Assembly: GCA_025361335.1 (NCBI GenBank) | Contig: JANYAK010000060.1 | Coordinates: forward strand, 1-43,041 | DNA: 43,041 nt | Direction of reading: 5' to 3' | Origin: Coriobacteriia bacterium | Lineage (GTDB): Bacteria > Actinomycetota > Coriobacteriia > Anaerosomatales > PALSA-660 | Shown here: positions 31,923 through 42,190 of the stretch, piece after piece | Layout of the letters: every line of letters starts with the position of its first letter | Position numbering within the stretch: the first letter of the stretch is position 1 | Position numbers and translations under genes: made by a program | The notes under the pieces: model-generated | What the model saw: the letters and a program-made list of their open reading frames with translations, nothing else | Database searches by the model: none | Told to the model about the DNA's origin: nothing

Positions 31923-32914
31923 GCGCGTACCTCCGGCCCGGTCGGCGCTTCCACGGGCTCGGGCAGGTCGGCGCTGGGAATGAGCGTCGCGAACGCCATC
32001 TCCAGGTCCGTCGCCGCGGGCCGCACGTGCTCGACGGCGAGGCCGCTCGACGTCAGCAGGGCGCGCATCTCGTCCTCGCACGTACTGCGCTCGCCGCAGT
32101 CCACCAAGACGCGCAGGATCTCGCCCGAGACGTCGAGGCTCGTCACGTAGGGGAGCCGCCTCAGGAGCGGCATCGCCGCGCGGTAGTCGTCGACCGCGAT
32201 CTCGACGACGCGGCCCGGGACGCGCTTCTTCATGCCCGCGGGCGTGTCGCGCAGGATGATGCGCCCCTGTGTCATGAACGCGATCTCGTTGCAGCGGTCG
32301 GCCTCGTCCATGTAGGGCGTGGCGACGAAGACGGTGATGCCCTGCCGGTGCAGCCCCGCGATGATCCGCCAGAACTCCCGGCGGGAGACCGGGTCGACAC
32401 CGGTGGTCGGCTCGTCGAGGAACAACATGTCCGGCTCGGAGATGAGTGTCGCCGCCAGGGCGAGCTTCTGCTTCATGCCGCCGGAGAGGAACTGCGCCTG
32501 CCTCTGCTGGAACTCGGTCAGGCCCGAGAACTCGAGCAGGCGCTCCGCGCGGGAGGCCATCTCCTTGCGCGGGACCCCGCGCAGCTCGGCGAAGAAGTCG
32601 AGGTTCTCGCGGACCGTGAGGTCGCCGTACAGGGAGAACGCCTGCGACATGTATCCGATACGCGGTTTGACGGCGTGGGCGTCGCGCACCACCGAGCGCC
32701 CGAACACGAGGGCGTCACCGCTCGTGGGAGTGAGCACGGTGGCCAGCATCCGGATGAGCGAGGACTTCCCGGCGCCATCGGGCCCGACAAGGCCGAACAC
32801 CTCGCCGCGCGGGATCGTCATGGTCACGTCGTCGACGGCCGTGACCTCGCGGAACTTCCGCGTCAGGCCCCGGATGTCCAGAGCGAGCTCGCCTGTGAGG
32901 GGAGCGTCGGTCAC
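31919..32914 (-). CDS. ABC transporter ATP-binding protein (first ATPase)
   Basis: The 331-aa protein shows Walker A GPDGAGKSSL, signature LSGGMKQKL, and Walker B MLFLDEPTTGVDP. The switch His is replaced by Pro in VATPYMDEADRC, which matches the N-terminal half of double ATPases such as YbhF or RbbA, where this residue is also not His. With the second ATPase it would supply one canonical and one degenerate site. The GTG start overlaps the HlyD stop by four bases. Confidence 0.9.
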   Translation of the reverse strand: MTDAPLTGELALDIRGLTRKFREVTAVDDVTMTIPRGEVFGLVGPDGAGKSSLIRMLATVLTPTSGDALVFGRSVVRDAHAVKPRIGYMSQAFSLYGDLTVRENLDFFAELRGVPRKEMASRAERLLEFSGLTEFQQRQAQFLSGGMKQKLALAATLISEPDMLFLDEPTTGVDPVSRREFWRIIAGLHRQGITVFVATPYMDEADRCNEIAFMTQGRIILRDTPAGMKKRVPGRVVEIAVDDYRAAMPLLRRLPYVTSLDVSGEILRVLVDCGERSTCEDEMRALLTSSGLAVEHVRPAATDLEMAFATLIPSADLPEPVEAPTGPEVRA

Positions 32915-33678
32915 TGGAAGACCACGTCTGCCGGCATGCCCGGCTTGAGGGCGGAGTCGCCGTCGGTGATGCGCAGCTTCACCTGGTAGACGAGCTTCAC
33001 GCGCTGGTCCTTCGTCTCGACGGAGGCGGGCGTGAACTCCGCCTGGGAGCCGATGAAGACGACCTTCGCATGGTAGGTCCGGGTGGTGGAGTCGGTGGTC
33101 AGCGAGCCCTCCTGGCCGAGCTTCACCTCGCCGATCCGCGACTCGGGCACGTAGATGCTCACCGTGATGCTCGCCGGGTTGCTGACGAGGGCCAGCGTGC
33201 CGCCGGGGACCGCGTTCTCCCCCGCCTTGGCGGCGATGCTGGACAGCACGCCGTCGAGGGGGGAGGTGATGGACGTGTAGCCCAGCTGCACCTGCGCCAT
33301 CTGTATCGCGATCAGCGCCTGGTCGAGCTGTGCCCTGGCCGCGGCGATCTCGGAGGACTTCTTCTTGTCCTTGACCGCCTGGTTGTAGGCGGCCTGCGCC
33401 GCGTTCGCGCCCGCCTGGGCCTGCTGCACCTGCAGTTGCGCGGTGGTCGAGTCGAGCCGGTACAGGACGTCACCCTTCGCGACCGGCACGCCCTCCTCGG
33501 CGGGGGCCTCGATGATGCGGCCGGAAGCCTGTGGAGACAGCGCGACCTGGTCGGTCTCGATCGTTCCCGAGCCGCCGAGTGCGTTGCCCGCCTTCGTCGT
33601 CCCGGTGTAGTAGGTGACGCCGAAGTAGCCGGCGACCGCCAGGACGATGATGACGAGGATCAGGGATATCCACTTCAT
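32911..33678 (-). CDS. HlyD-family membrane fusion protein (second)
   Basis: The 255-aa protein has an N-terminal membrane helix (about residues 4-24), a barrel with GTIETDQVALSPQASGRI, a lipoyl/coiled-coil hairpin (about 75-145), and a second barrel with KLVYQVKLRI. It should link the ABC-2 complex to the outer face of the cell envelope. In Gram-positive cells such proteins work with exporters without an outer membrane channel. The start has a clear GAAGGAGCAGCGAGAAG-like Shine-Dalgarno region. Confidence 0.9.
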   Translation of the reverse strand: MKWISLILVIIVLAVAGYFGVTYYTGTTKAGNALGGSGTIETDQVALSPQASGRIIEAPAEEGVPVAKGDVLYRLDSTTAQLQVQQAQAGANAAQAAYNQAVKDKKKSSEIAAARAQLDQALIAIQMAQVQLGYTSITSPLDGVLSSIAAKAGENAVPGGTLALVSNPASITVSIYVPESRIGEVKLGQEGSLTTDSTTRTYHAKVVFIGSQAEFTPASVETKDQRVKLVYQVKLRITDGDSALKPGMPADVVFQ

Positions 33679-33731
33679 TCTTCTCGCTGCTCCTTCTTCG
33701 TAGCGCAGGCGCGCTTCTCTCGGTCGCCGCC

Positions 33732-34937
33732 TCAGCGGGTGCTGATGGTCAGGTCGACGGGGGTCCCATAGGGCACCGCGACACCGTCGTCGAGCGTGAC
33801 GGTCACACGGGTGGCGCGGGTCATGTGCACGATGCTCGTCGGGAACGCCGTGGGTGGGAACGTCGAGACCGTGCCGATCATGGAGATCCTGCCGCGGGCG
33901 ACGACGCCCGGGGCGGAATCGTACGTGAGGGTCACCGGCGTGCCGATGCTGACCTGTGCGAGCTGGTCGGCGGTGAGGTACGTGTCAACGAGCAGGGGGC
34001 CGTCCGGGCGGATGCGCATCACCGGCGTGCCGACCATGGCGAGCTGGCCCTGCGGCCGGGCGTACGTCACGGTGCCGGACACGGGCGACGTCATGGTCGC
34101 CTGCGCGAGGCGGGCCTGCGCCAGCCCGACGCCGAGGTCCTGCGCGTCCGCGAGGATCGTGAGCACCTCACGCGCGTTCGATACCTGCGTCCGGGCGGTA
34201 GACAGCGCATTCGAGCCCGTGGCGAGCGTGCCGAGGCCCTTCCTGAGCTTGGCCAGCCCGGTGTCGATCTGGACGAGCGCCGCCCGAAGCTTCGGTATGA
34301 GCACCGCCGGCGAGGGGGGGCCGGTCGGGATGGGGGTGGGGGGCGGGCCGGGAGGCATGTGGGCGACCGCGGCCTCGAGTTGGGCGAGTTGTGCCGCGAT
34401 CTGGGCCCGCTGCGCGACCACCTGGGCCAGCGTGCTGGTGAGCTTTGACTTCGCGGTGGCGAGCTTGGTCCTGTTGCGCGCCAGGGTGGACAGGTTGTCT
34501 CGCATGACGGCGACGTCCGCGTGCGCCTTGGCCGCCGCCGTCCTCGCCTGCGCCACGCCCAGGTCGAGCATCGAGGTGTCGAGCCTCGCGAGAACCTGGC
34601 CGGTCGTGACCTTGGCGCCCTCGGACACGTACACCTCGGCGAGGGTGCCGGACACCGTCGGCTGCCGGGAAGCGCCCGCGGGCGGCACACGCTTGGCGGC
34701 GGCGGGGCCGGCGCCCGAGGCGAGCGTCGCCGAGGGCGGCTTCGGGATGCCCACCGTGAAGTCGGGGACGGGGTAGGTGAGCGCCGGCGCCCGGACCACG
34801 CGGATCTCGGAGCGGACGTCGCCGGCGACCTCAAGCGTGCCTACGGTGGTCGCGAGCGACGAGCGCAGCCACAACGCCGCGCCGATGGCCGAGACCACGG
34901 CGAGCGCGAGCAACGGTATGTACCATGCGCGTCTCAC
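33732..34937 (-). CDS. HlyD-family membrane fusion protein (first)
   Basis: The 401-aa protein has one N-terminal helix (about residues 6-24), a first barrel with TVSGTLAEVYVSEGAKV, a long coiled-coil hairpin (about 115-285) and a C-terminal barrel with ATRVTVTLDDGVAVPYG. The hairpin is interrupted by a Pro/Gly-rich stretch, MPPGPPPTPIPTGPPSP, near residues 194-210, which is odd for a coiled coil. It heads the seven-gene operon, starts with GTG at 34937, and is 53 bp upstream of the second HlyD gene. Confidence 0.85.
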   Translation of the reverse strand: MRRAWYIPLLALAVVSAIGAALWLRSSLATTVGTLEVAGDVRSEIRVVRAPALTYPVPDFTVGIPKPPSATLASGAGPAAAKRVPPAGASRQPTVSGTLAEVYVSEGAKVTTGQVLARLDTSMLDLGVAQARTAAAKAHADVAVMRDNLSTLARNRTKLATAKSKLTSTLAQVVAQRAQIAAQLAQLEAAVAHMPPGPPPTPIPTGPPSPAVLIPKLRAALVQIDTGLAKLRKGLGTLATGSNALSTARTQVSNAREVLTILADAQDLGVGLAQARLAQATMTSPVSGTVTYARPQGQLAMVGTPVMRIRPDGPLLVDTYLTADQLAQVSIGTPVTLTYDSAPGVVARGRISMIGTVSTFPPTAFPTSIVHMTRATRVTVTLDDGVAVPYGTPVDLTISTR

Positions 34938-34988
34938 GATAGGACTTCGTTCCCCTTCGGAAGGCGATCGTCGCGCGGTTCGAGCGAC

Positions 34989-35033
34989 GTTAGTTATCAG
35001 TCACTAACATACTCGCGACGGTCGTCATGTCAA
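34989..35033 (-). promoter_or_regulatory. Operon promoter overlapped by a TetR-type operator
   Basis: On the minus strand TTGACA (35033-35028) and TATGTT (35011-35006) are 16 bp apart. A perfect inverted repeat, GTTAGT-N8-ACTAAC (34989-35008), covers the -10 box and the transcription start. A TetR dimer bound here would block transcription, and the operon encodes a TetR protein. Confidence 0.7.
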
Positions 35034-35051
35034 CGGGGTACCATCATGAGC

Positions 35052-35102
35052 GCCGGACGCCGGACGCCGGACGCCGGACGCCAGGGCCGGACGCCGGACG
35101 CC
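35052..35102. repeat. Tandem heptamer repeat (GCCGGAC)n
   Basis: Four perfect GCCGGAC units (35052-35079), an imperfect GCCAGG, and two more perfect units (35086-35099) lie just upstream of the next start codon. The tract does not break a gene and may vary in copy number. Confidence 0.75.
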
Positions 35103-35133
35103 CGGGCGGCCGGGCTTTGCGAGAGGAACGCAC

Positions 35134-35583
35134 GTGCCAGGACCCACGGTGCACAGCCGCTTGACCGCCCGGTGGGCGATCGAGGAAGGCATGCCCGAGG
35201 CCGACGCCCTGGTGGTCGCGGATGCCGACGCCCGCGTCGACATGTTGTGGCCCGGCTCCAGGAAGCCGGCGCGCCACTTCAACCCGACGGCGTCGCTCGT
35301 GTTCGCCCCGCAGTACCTGCGGCGGGCCATCATGATGGCCGGCGGCGGGGGCACGCCGAGCGAAGCGCTGGTGAACCTCGGGCGCGCGCTCCATTGCCGG
35401 CAGGACAGCATCGGTCACGGGGTCTTCGGGCTGGCGCACCTGCGCTTCCGGTTCGGCCTGCTCAAGCGCGATCCCGACGACTGGAACCGGATGCCCGCGC
35501 GCGCCCGGGAGGGCATCGAGCGCTCCACCCGGGCGATGCTGCGCCGGTACCTGGCGGCCTCTGCCGCCGGGAAGCGGCGGTAG
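35134..35583 (+). CDS. Putative zinc-dependent phospholipase C-like protein
   Basis: The 149-aa protein contains LGRALHCRQDSIGHG, that is H87xxxD91xxxH95, with an earlier His48 in PARHFNP and a His7 near the start. These fit the metal ligands of the bacterial zinc phospholipase C fold, though the protein is shorter than the classical enzymes and lacks an obvious signal peptide, so it may be a cytoplasmic relative. It starts with GTG after GAGAGGAA. It follows the repeat tract and precedes purA. The functional call is tentative. Confidence 0.6.
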   Translation: MPGPTVHSRLTARWAIEEGMPEADALVVADADARVDMLWPGSRKPARHFNPTASLVFAPQYLRRAIMMAGGGGTPSEALVNLGRALHCRQDSIGHGVFGLAHLRFRFGLLKRDPDDWNRMPARAREGIERSTRAMLRRYLAASAAGKRR

Positions 35584-37023
<1,440 letters not shown>

Positions 37024-37124
37024 AGCATCCCCGTCTCGCCGCGGCTTGGTCGACGTGCTTCGCACTCGGCTACAATCGTCACGCGCGCCACGCGCGCTGT
37101 CGGCATCGCGACGCGGGAGGGCTC

Positions 37125-38414
37125 TTGCGCATACTCGTCCTGGGCGGCGGCGGCCGCGAGCACGCCATCGTCCACAAGCTCGCGCAGTCGCCGCGCTCTC
37201 CGGAGATCCTCGCCGCGCCGGGCAATGGCGGCACCGCCGGGCTGGCGCGCACTGTCACTGGTCTCGACATCGCCTCCCCGGAAGCCGTCACCGCGTTCGC
37301 CCGTGACGCCGCCGTCGACCTCGTCGTGATCGGCCCCGAGCTCCCTCTCGTGGCCGGCGTCGCCGACTCGCTGGAGGCCGCCGGTATCCGTGTGTTCGGG
37401 CCCGGCGCCGCCGCTGCCCGCCTCGAGGGCAGCAAGGAGTTCGCGAAGCAGGTCATGCGGGCCCACGGCATCCCGACGGCCGAGTCCGAGGCGTTCACCG
37501 AGCTGGCGCCCGCGCTCGCATACCTGCGTCGTGTCGGGGCTCCCATCGTGGTGAAGGCTGATGGCCTCGCCGCAGGCAAGGGAGTCACCGTCGCCATGCA
37601 CCTCGTCGAGGCGGAGTCCGCCGTTCGCGAATGCCTTTCGGGGCGTTTCGGGGACGCCGGGGCGACCGTGGTGATCGAGGAGTACCTCACCGGGCAGGAG
37701 TGCTCTCTGCTGGCATTCACCGACGGTGCCACCGTGGTCCCGATGGTGCCCGCGCAGGACCACAAGCGGGCGTTCGACGGCGACACCGGACCCAACACCG
37801 GTGGGATGGGTGTCTACTCGCCGGTCCCCGCAGTGGACGCGAGCACGCTGGCCGTCATGCGCGATCTGCTGGTTCGCACGGTCGAGGGACTCGCGGCGGA
37901 CGGCATCGCCTACCGAGGCGTGCTGTACGGGGGCTTCATCCTCACCGCTGACGGCCCCAAGGTGCTCGAGTACAACGCGCGCTTCGGCGATCCGGAGACC
38001 CAGGTCATCCTGCCGCTCATGGCCAGCGACCTGCTCGACGTCATGCTGGCCGTGGCCGAGGGCCGGCTCGCGGACGTGGAGATCGCCTGGCGCGACGAGG
38101 CCGCCGTGTCCGTGGTCATCGCCTCGGGCGGTTACCCCGGCGACTACGAGACCGGCGCGGTGATCTCGGGAATCCACGAGGCCGAGGCGCTCCCCGGGGT
38201 GACCGTCTACCATGCCGGCACGTCCGTGCGGGATTCCGATGGCGCCCTGGTCACCGCAGGCGGCCGGGTACTCAACGTGACTGCCGTGGCGCCCATGATG
38301 GCCGAGGCGCGCGACCGCGCGTACGAGGCCGTGGGCCTCATCTCGTTCCCCGGCGCGTTCCACCGCGGCGACATCGCGGTGCGCGCTCTTGCGGCCACCC
38401 CTCGGGAGGCGTAG
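37125..38414 (+). CDS. purD: Phosphoribosylamine-glycine ligase (GAR synthetase)
   Basis: The 429-aa protein has the ATP-grasp layout of GAR synthetase: [20 protein letters not shown] at the start, [40 protein letters not shown] and [12 protein letters not shown]. It makes glycinamide ribonucleotide in purine synthesis. The TTG at 37125 is chosen because CGGGAGGG precedes it and it starts the conserved LRILVLGGG strand directly. It is 101 bp after purA. Confidence 0.97.
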   Translation: MRILVLGGGGREHAIVHKLAQSPRSPEILAAPGNGGTAGLARTVTGLDIASPEAVTAFARDAAVDLVVIGPELPLVAGVADSLEAAGIRVFGPGAAAARLEGSKEFAKQVMRAHGIPTAESEAFTELAPALAYLRRVGAPIVVKADGLAAGKGVTVAMHLVEAESAVRECLSGRFGDAGATVVIEEYLTGQECSLLAFTDGATVVPMVPAQDHKRAFDGDTGPNTGGMGVYSPVPAVDASTLAVMRDLLVRTVEGLAADGIAYRGVLYGGFILTADGPKVLEYNARFGDPETQVILPLMASDLLDVMLAVAEGRLADVEIAWRDEAAVSVVIASGGYPGDYETGAVISGIHEAEALPGVTVYHAGTSVRDSDGALVTAGGRVLNVTAVAPMMAEARDRAYEAVGLISFPGAFHRGDIAVRALAATPREA

Positions 38415-38419
38415 AAGCC

Positions 38420-39769
38420 GTGCTGGCCGAACGCCTGCTCACCCCGGTCGTCCACACGCTCAACAAGCGCTACCTGGCGCTCGAACACTTCGGCGGCGAG
38501 GCCCTGCCCGGTCCGCGTCCGGGCTCCAAGTACCTCCTCTACGTGCACATCCCGTTCTGCCAGCGGCTGTGCCCGTACTGCTCGTTCAACCGCTTCCCGT
38601 TCTCCGAGGAGCGGGCGGTCCCGTACTTCACGCGGCTGCGCCAGGAGATGCGGATGGTCGCGGACCTCGGCTACGACTTCGACTCGATGTACGTGGGCGG
38701 CGGGACCCCGACCATCATGCTCGACGAGCTGTGCGCCACGATCGACCTGGCGCGCGAGCTGTTCTCCATCCGGGAGGTCAGCTCCGAGACGAACCCGAAC
38801 CACCTCCTGCCCGAGTACGTCGAGGCGCTCAGCTCGCGCGTCCAGCGGTTCTCCGTGGGCGTGCAGAGCTTCGACGACTCCCTGTTGAGGCAGATGGACC
38901 GCTACGACAAGTACGGCTCGGGCGAGCAGATCGTGAGTCGCCTGCACGACATCCAGGGCGCGTTCCACTCGATGAACGTCGACATGATCTTCAACTTCCC
39001 GAGCCAGACCTCCGAGATGCTGGCCCGCGACGTCGAGTTGCTGCGCGAGTCGGGCTGCAACCAGACGACGTTCTACCCGCTGATGGCCTCGCCGGCGGTG
39101 AACAGGCAGCTGTCCCGCACCGTCGGGCGCGTGGACTATGCGCGCGAGGCGCGCTTCTACGCCCAACTGTCCGAAGGGCTCACCCACGACGGGATGTTCG
39201 AGCACACGACCGCGTGGACGTTCTCGCGGACGGCCGGCGGGATGATCGACGAGTACATAGTCGACTACGAGCAGTACGTCGGGATCGGGTCGGGTGCGTT
39301 CTCGTACCTCGACGGCGCGCTGTATGTGAACACGTTCTCCCTGAGGGACTACGGCAGGCTCGTGGGCGGCGGTCGCATGTCGGTCTCCGCGCACCGCACG
39401 TTCGCTCCGCACGAGCGCATGCGGTACCGCTTCCTCATGCAGCTGTTCGGCCTCCGTCTCGACAAGCGCGACTTCGAGCGCGACTTCGGCGTGTCCATCG
39501 AGCGCGGGCTGGCCATGGAGATCGCCTACATGCGCGCGGTCGGCGCGTTCGACCGCGACGACGACGAGGAGCTGACGCTCACGCCCCGCGGGCGCTACCT
39601 GATGGTGGCGATGATGCGCGAGTTCTTCGTGGGCGTGAACCAGGTCCGCGACCAGGCGCGCGCGGCGCTCACCGCCGAGGAGCGGGAGTTGCTGTTCGGA
39701 GAGGGCGGCGACGCGGGCTGCTCGGCAGAACCCGGGGCGCCGCCCCCCGCGACGGGGGGCCGGCCGTGA
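38420..39769 (+). CDS. Radical SAM coproporphyrinogen III oxidase-like protein (HemN/HemW family)
   Basis: The 449-aa protein has the radical SAM motif C47xxxC51xxC54 in [14 protein letters not shown], then [20 protein letters not shown] and SVGVQSFDD, all typical of the HemN/HemW group. The C-terminal part contains a winged-helix-like region and an Asp/Glu-rich stretch; the last 25 residues are low complexity. Members act in oxygen-independent heme synthesis, heme chaperoning or anaerobic heme breakdown, and sequence alone does not decide which. It starts with GTG 5 bp after purD. Confidence 0.85.
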   Translation: MLAERLLTPVVHTLNKRYLALEHFGGEALPGPRPGSKYLLYVHIPFCQRLCPYCSFNRFPFSEERAVPYFTRLRQEMRMVADLGYDFDSMYVGGGTPTIMLDELCATIDLARELFSIREVSSETNPNHLLPEYVEALSSRVQRFSVGVQSFDDSLLRQMDRYDKYGSGEQIVSRLHDIQGAFHSMNVDMIFNFPSQTSEMLARDVELLRESGCNQTTFYPLMASPAVNRQLSRTVGRVDYAREARFYAQLSEGLTHDGMFEHTTAWTFSRTAGGMIDEYIVDYEQYVGIGSGAFSYLDGALYVNTFSLRDYGRLVGGGRMSVSAHRTFAPHERMRYRFLMQLFGLRLDKRDFERDFGVSIERGLAMEIAYMRAVGAFDRDDDEELTLTPRGRYLMVAMMREFFVGVNQVRDQARAALTAEERELLFGEGGDAGCSAEPGAPPPATGGRP

Positions 39770-40476
39770 CGACCCCGAGGCTCGGCGCCGGCGAGATCGT
39801 CGGCCGCTTGGTGGCGTTGCTCTTCGCGGGAGGCGCGGTCGCGTTCGGCGTGGTCCTGATCGCGTCGTCACTCGGACTGCCCGCACCGGTCATCTGGCTC
39901 GTCGCGCTGGCCGCGGTCGGGTCCATCGCATGGAAGCTCGTGCCGCGCGCCGCCACGGCGTCGTCGGCGGCCGTCACCACATCGGAGGGGGTCGCGGTGA
40001 GCGACGCAACGCACGACGGACAGGGCCCGCTCGTCGGCATCATCATGGGGAGCCGTTCCGACATGGCGGTCATGGAGGAATGCACCGCCATGCTCGACAC
40101 GCTCGGCGTGCCCTACGAGGTGGTCGTCGCCTCGGCGCATCGTCAGCCGGAGAAGGTGCACGACTGGGCGTCGGGCGCAGCCGACCGCGGCCTTCGCGTC
40201 ATCATCGCGGCCGCGGGCAAGGCCGCGCACCTCGGAGGTGTTGTCGCGGCCTACACCACGCTCCCGGTGGTCGCGGTGCCCATGAAGACGTCCGACCTCG
40301 GCGGCCTCGACTCCCTGCTTTCGATGGTGCAGATGCCGTCGGGCGTCCCTGTCGCATGCGTGGCGATCAACGGCGCGAAGAACGCCGCCATCCTGGCGAC
40401 TCAGGTCCTCGGGACGTCGATGCCGCGCTACCGCGACGCAATCGCGGCCATGAAGGCCGAGTTGGCGGAGGGGTAG
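39766..40476 (+). CDS. purE: PurE carboxyaminoimidazole mutase with an N-terminal two-helix membrane extension
   Basis: The open frame from the GTG at 39766 (overlapping the previous stop as GTGA) encodes 236 residues. Residues 1-77 carry two hydrophobic helices (about 13-34 and 39-57), then a Thr/Ala/Ser linker. Residues 78-236 are a complete class I PurE with [21 protein letters not shown] and [21 protein letters not shown]. PurE converts N5-CAIR to CAIR in purine synthesis. No stop separates the two parts, yet an internal GTG at 39997 has a strong Shine-Dalgarno sequence. The protein may therefore be made as a soluble 159-aa PurE, a membrane-tethered form, or both. Confidence 0.85.
   Translation: MTTPRLGAGEIVGRLVALLFAGGAVAFGVVLIASSLGLPAPVIWLVALAAVGSIAWKLVPRAATASSAAVTTSEGVAVSDATHDGQGPLVGIIMGSRSDMAVMEECTAMLDTLGVPYEVVVASAHRQPEKVHDWASGAADRGLRVIIAAAGKAAHLGGVVAAYTTLPVVAVPMKTSDLGGLDSLLSMVQMPSGVPVACVAINGAKNAAILATQVLGTSMPRYRDAIAAMKAELAEG
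39984..39999 (+). promoter_or_regulatory. Internal ribosome binding site and GTG for soluble PurE
   Basis: GGAGGGG (39984-39990) lies 6 nt before GTG (39997-39999), an ideal spacing. Starting here gives a PurE of normal length, 159 residues. The upstream GTG at 39766 relies on coupling to the previous gene instead. Confidence 0.65.
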
Positions 40477-40498
40477 GACGCGTGACGGGGGCGGGACG

Positions 40499-41134
40499 GT
40501 GATCGTTTTGAGGCTCCTCGTCGTCGGCGCTTCCGGGCGCACCGGCGTCCACGTGGTCGAGCAGGCGCTCGGCCACGGCCACGACGTGACCGCGTTCGTC
40601 CGCGACGCGGCGGACGCGTCCGCCGCGCGGGACGGCCTGCGCGTGGTCGCGGGGGACGTCGCCGACCCGACCGCCCTCGCGCGCGCGGTCGAAGGTCAGG
40701 ATGCCGTGATCTCGGTGCTCGCGCCGGGGCGCGGCGAAGCGCCACGGATCTACGCCGACGGCACGGCGAACCTCGTGCGAGTGATGACCGCGCAGGGTAT
40801 CGACCGGCTCGTGGTGGCGTCCGCCGCCGGCATGGGTGGCCATAAGCGCGAACTCCCGCTGCGGTACCAGGCGCTGCTGATGCTTCCGCGCCTGCGCCGG
40901 GACTACGCGGCGATGGAGGACATGGAGGGCGACGTCATTCTCTCCGACCTCGATTGGACGATCGTACGCGCCGCGGCGCTGTCGAACCGTTCGCGGACCG
41001 GCCACTATCGCGTCGTCGAGGGCCCTGTCGTGCCCGGCGGGACGCGGATCGCGCGCGGCGACCTGGCCGCGCTGCTGCTCAAGTGCGCCGAGACGGACCG
41101 GTACGCGCGCCAGGTCGTGGCCGTCGCGTACTGA
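40499..41134 (+). CDS. NAD(P)-binding protein, atypical short-chain dehydrogenase (NmrA-like)
   Basis: The 211-aa protein has the extended Rossmann start LLVVGASGRTGVHVVEQAL with GxxGxxG, then VVAGDVADP, ISVLAPGR and a late YQALLMLPRLRRDYAAME helix. This is the NmrA-like/atypical SDR group, many of which act as redox sensors or isomerases. A catalytic YxxxK motif was not clearly identified. The GTG is used; it is 22 bp after purE. Substrate unknown. Confidence 0.85.
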   Translation: MIVLRLLVVGASGRTGVHVVEQALGHGHDVTAFVRDAADASAARDGLRVVAGDVADPTALARAVEGQDAVISVLAPGRGEAPRIYADGTANLVRVMTAQGIDRLVVASAAGMGGHKRELPLRYQALLMLPRLRRDYAAMEDMEGDVILSDLDWTIVRAAALSNRSRTGHYRVVEGPVVPGGTRIARGDLAALLLKCAETDRYARQVVAVAY

Positions 41135-41237
41135 CACGGTCGCCGGAAGCGGCTCGCGGTCATCGCACTCCATCGCTTTACTATTCTAGAGTGATGTCTC
41201 AGAGTCCAGGTAGGCCACGCCCGCCAGAGGAGGCGCC

Positions 41238-42110
41238 ATGCTCTCGCTCGCACTGCCGAAGGGGAGTCTCGAGGAGCAGACGCTTCTCCTGTTCTCCCAA
41301 GCCGACCTCGAGGTCAAGAAGTCCAGCCGCGCCTACAACCCCACCATCGACGATCCCCGCATAGCGCGCGTGAAGGTCCTTCGGCCCCAGGAGATCCCGC
41401 TGTACGTGGCCGACGGCCACTTCGATCTCGGCATCTCCGGCCACGACTGGGTGACCGAGTCGGGAGCCGATGTCGTCGAGGTGGCCGAGCTGCCCTACGC
41501 CAAGACCGGTGCGGGGGTGGTCAAGATGGTGCTGGCCGTCCCGGACGACTCGCCCGCGACCTCGGCGCGCGACATCGTACCTGGCAGCCGCATCTCGACC
41601 GAGTTCCCCAAGGTCACGGCGGCGTATTTCGCCGGCCTCGGCATCCCGGTCGAGGTCCACTACTCCTACGGCGCGACCGAGGCCAAGGTCCCGGAGTTGA
41701 TGGACGCGCTGGTCGACCTCACCGAGACCGGCTCGACCCTGCGGCGCAACGGCCTCAAGATCATCGACGTGGTCCTCGAGTCGACGACTCGGCTGCTGGC
41801 CAACAAGGCTTCGTGGGCGGACCCGGTGAAGCGCAGGGCCATCGAGGAAGTGCGCACCCTGCTTTTGGGGGTCATCGAGGCGCGCGGCCGTGTGCTGCTG
41901 TCGATGAACGTCCCCCAGGGTCGCCTCGAGGCCGTGATCGCCCAACTCCCCGCCATGAAGCGTCCCACGGTCAGCCAACTGTACGGATCGGACGACTACG
42001 AGATCACGACCGTCGCCGACAAGTCGACGGTGAACATCCTGATCCCGTCTCTCAAGGCGGCCGGCGCGGAGGACATCCTGGAGATGCCCATCACCAAGAT
42101 CGTCCGCTAG
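41238..42110 (+). CDS. hisG: ATP phosphoribosyltransferase, long form
   Basis: The 290-aa protein begins MLSLALPKGSLEEQTLLLFS and contains VADGHFDLGISGHDWV, SRISTEFPKVTAAYF and GLKIIDVVLESTTRLLANK, followed by a C-terminal ACT-like regulatory domain ending EDILEMPITKIV. That is the long, HisZ-independent form, which histidine usually inhibits. It makes phosphoribosyl-ATP in the first step of histidine synthesis. No other his gene follows in the window. Its stop lies in the first unit of a 21-bp tandem repeat. Confidence 0.97.
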   Translation: MLSLALPKGSLEEQTLLLFSQADLEVKKSSRAYNPTIDDPRIARVKVLRPQEIPLYVADGHFDLGISGHDWVTESGADVVEVAELPYAKTGAGVVKMVLAVPDDSPATSARDIVPGSRISTEFPKVTAAYFAGLGIPVEVHYSYGATEAKVPELMDALVDLTETGSTLRRNGLKIIDVVLESTTRLLANKASWADPVKRRAIEEVRTLLLGVIEARGRVLLSMNVPQGRLEAVIAQLPAMKRPTVSQLYGSDDYEITTVADKSTVNILIPSLKAAGAEDILEMPITKIVR

Positions 42111-42190
42111 GGAAGCCGGACGGCGTTCTAGGGAAGCCGAGCGGCGTCCTTGACGGTCCGAGTGGCGTCCTTGGGGGGCCGAGCGGCGCC
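42107..42190. repeat. Four 21-bp tandem repeats spanning the hisG stop
   Basis: Units begin at 42107, 42128, 42149 and 42170; the first two start CTAGGGAAGCCG. The hisG TAG sits in unit one and the stop of the convergent gene opens unit two. In the convergent protein the repeat appears as a C-terminal seven-residue pattern, KDAxRxx. Units three and four have diverged. Confidence 0.8.

Noticed and set aside
39310-39335. LexA-like GAAC...GTTC within the radical SAM gene
   Set aside because: The half sites are separated by only 2 bp and lie inside coding sequence, so they do not match an SOS box.
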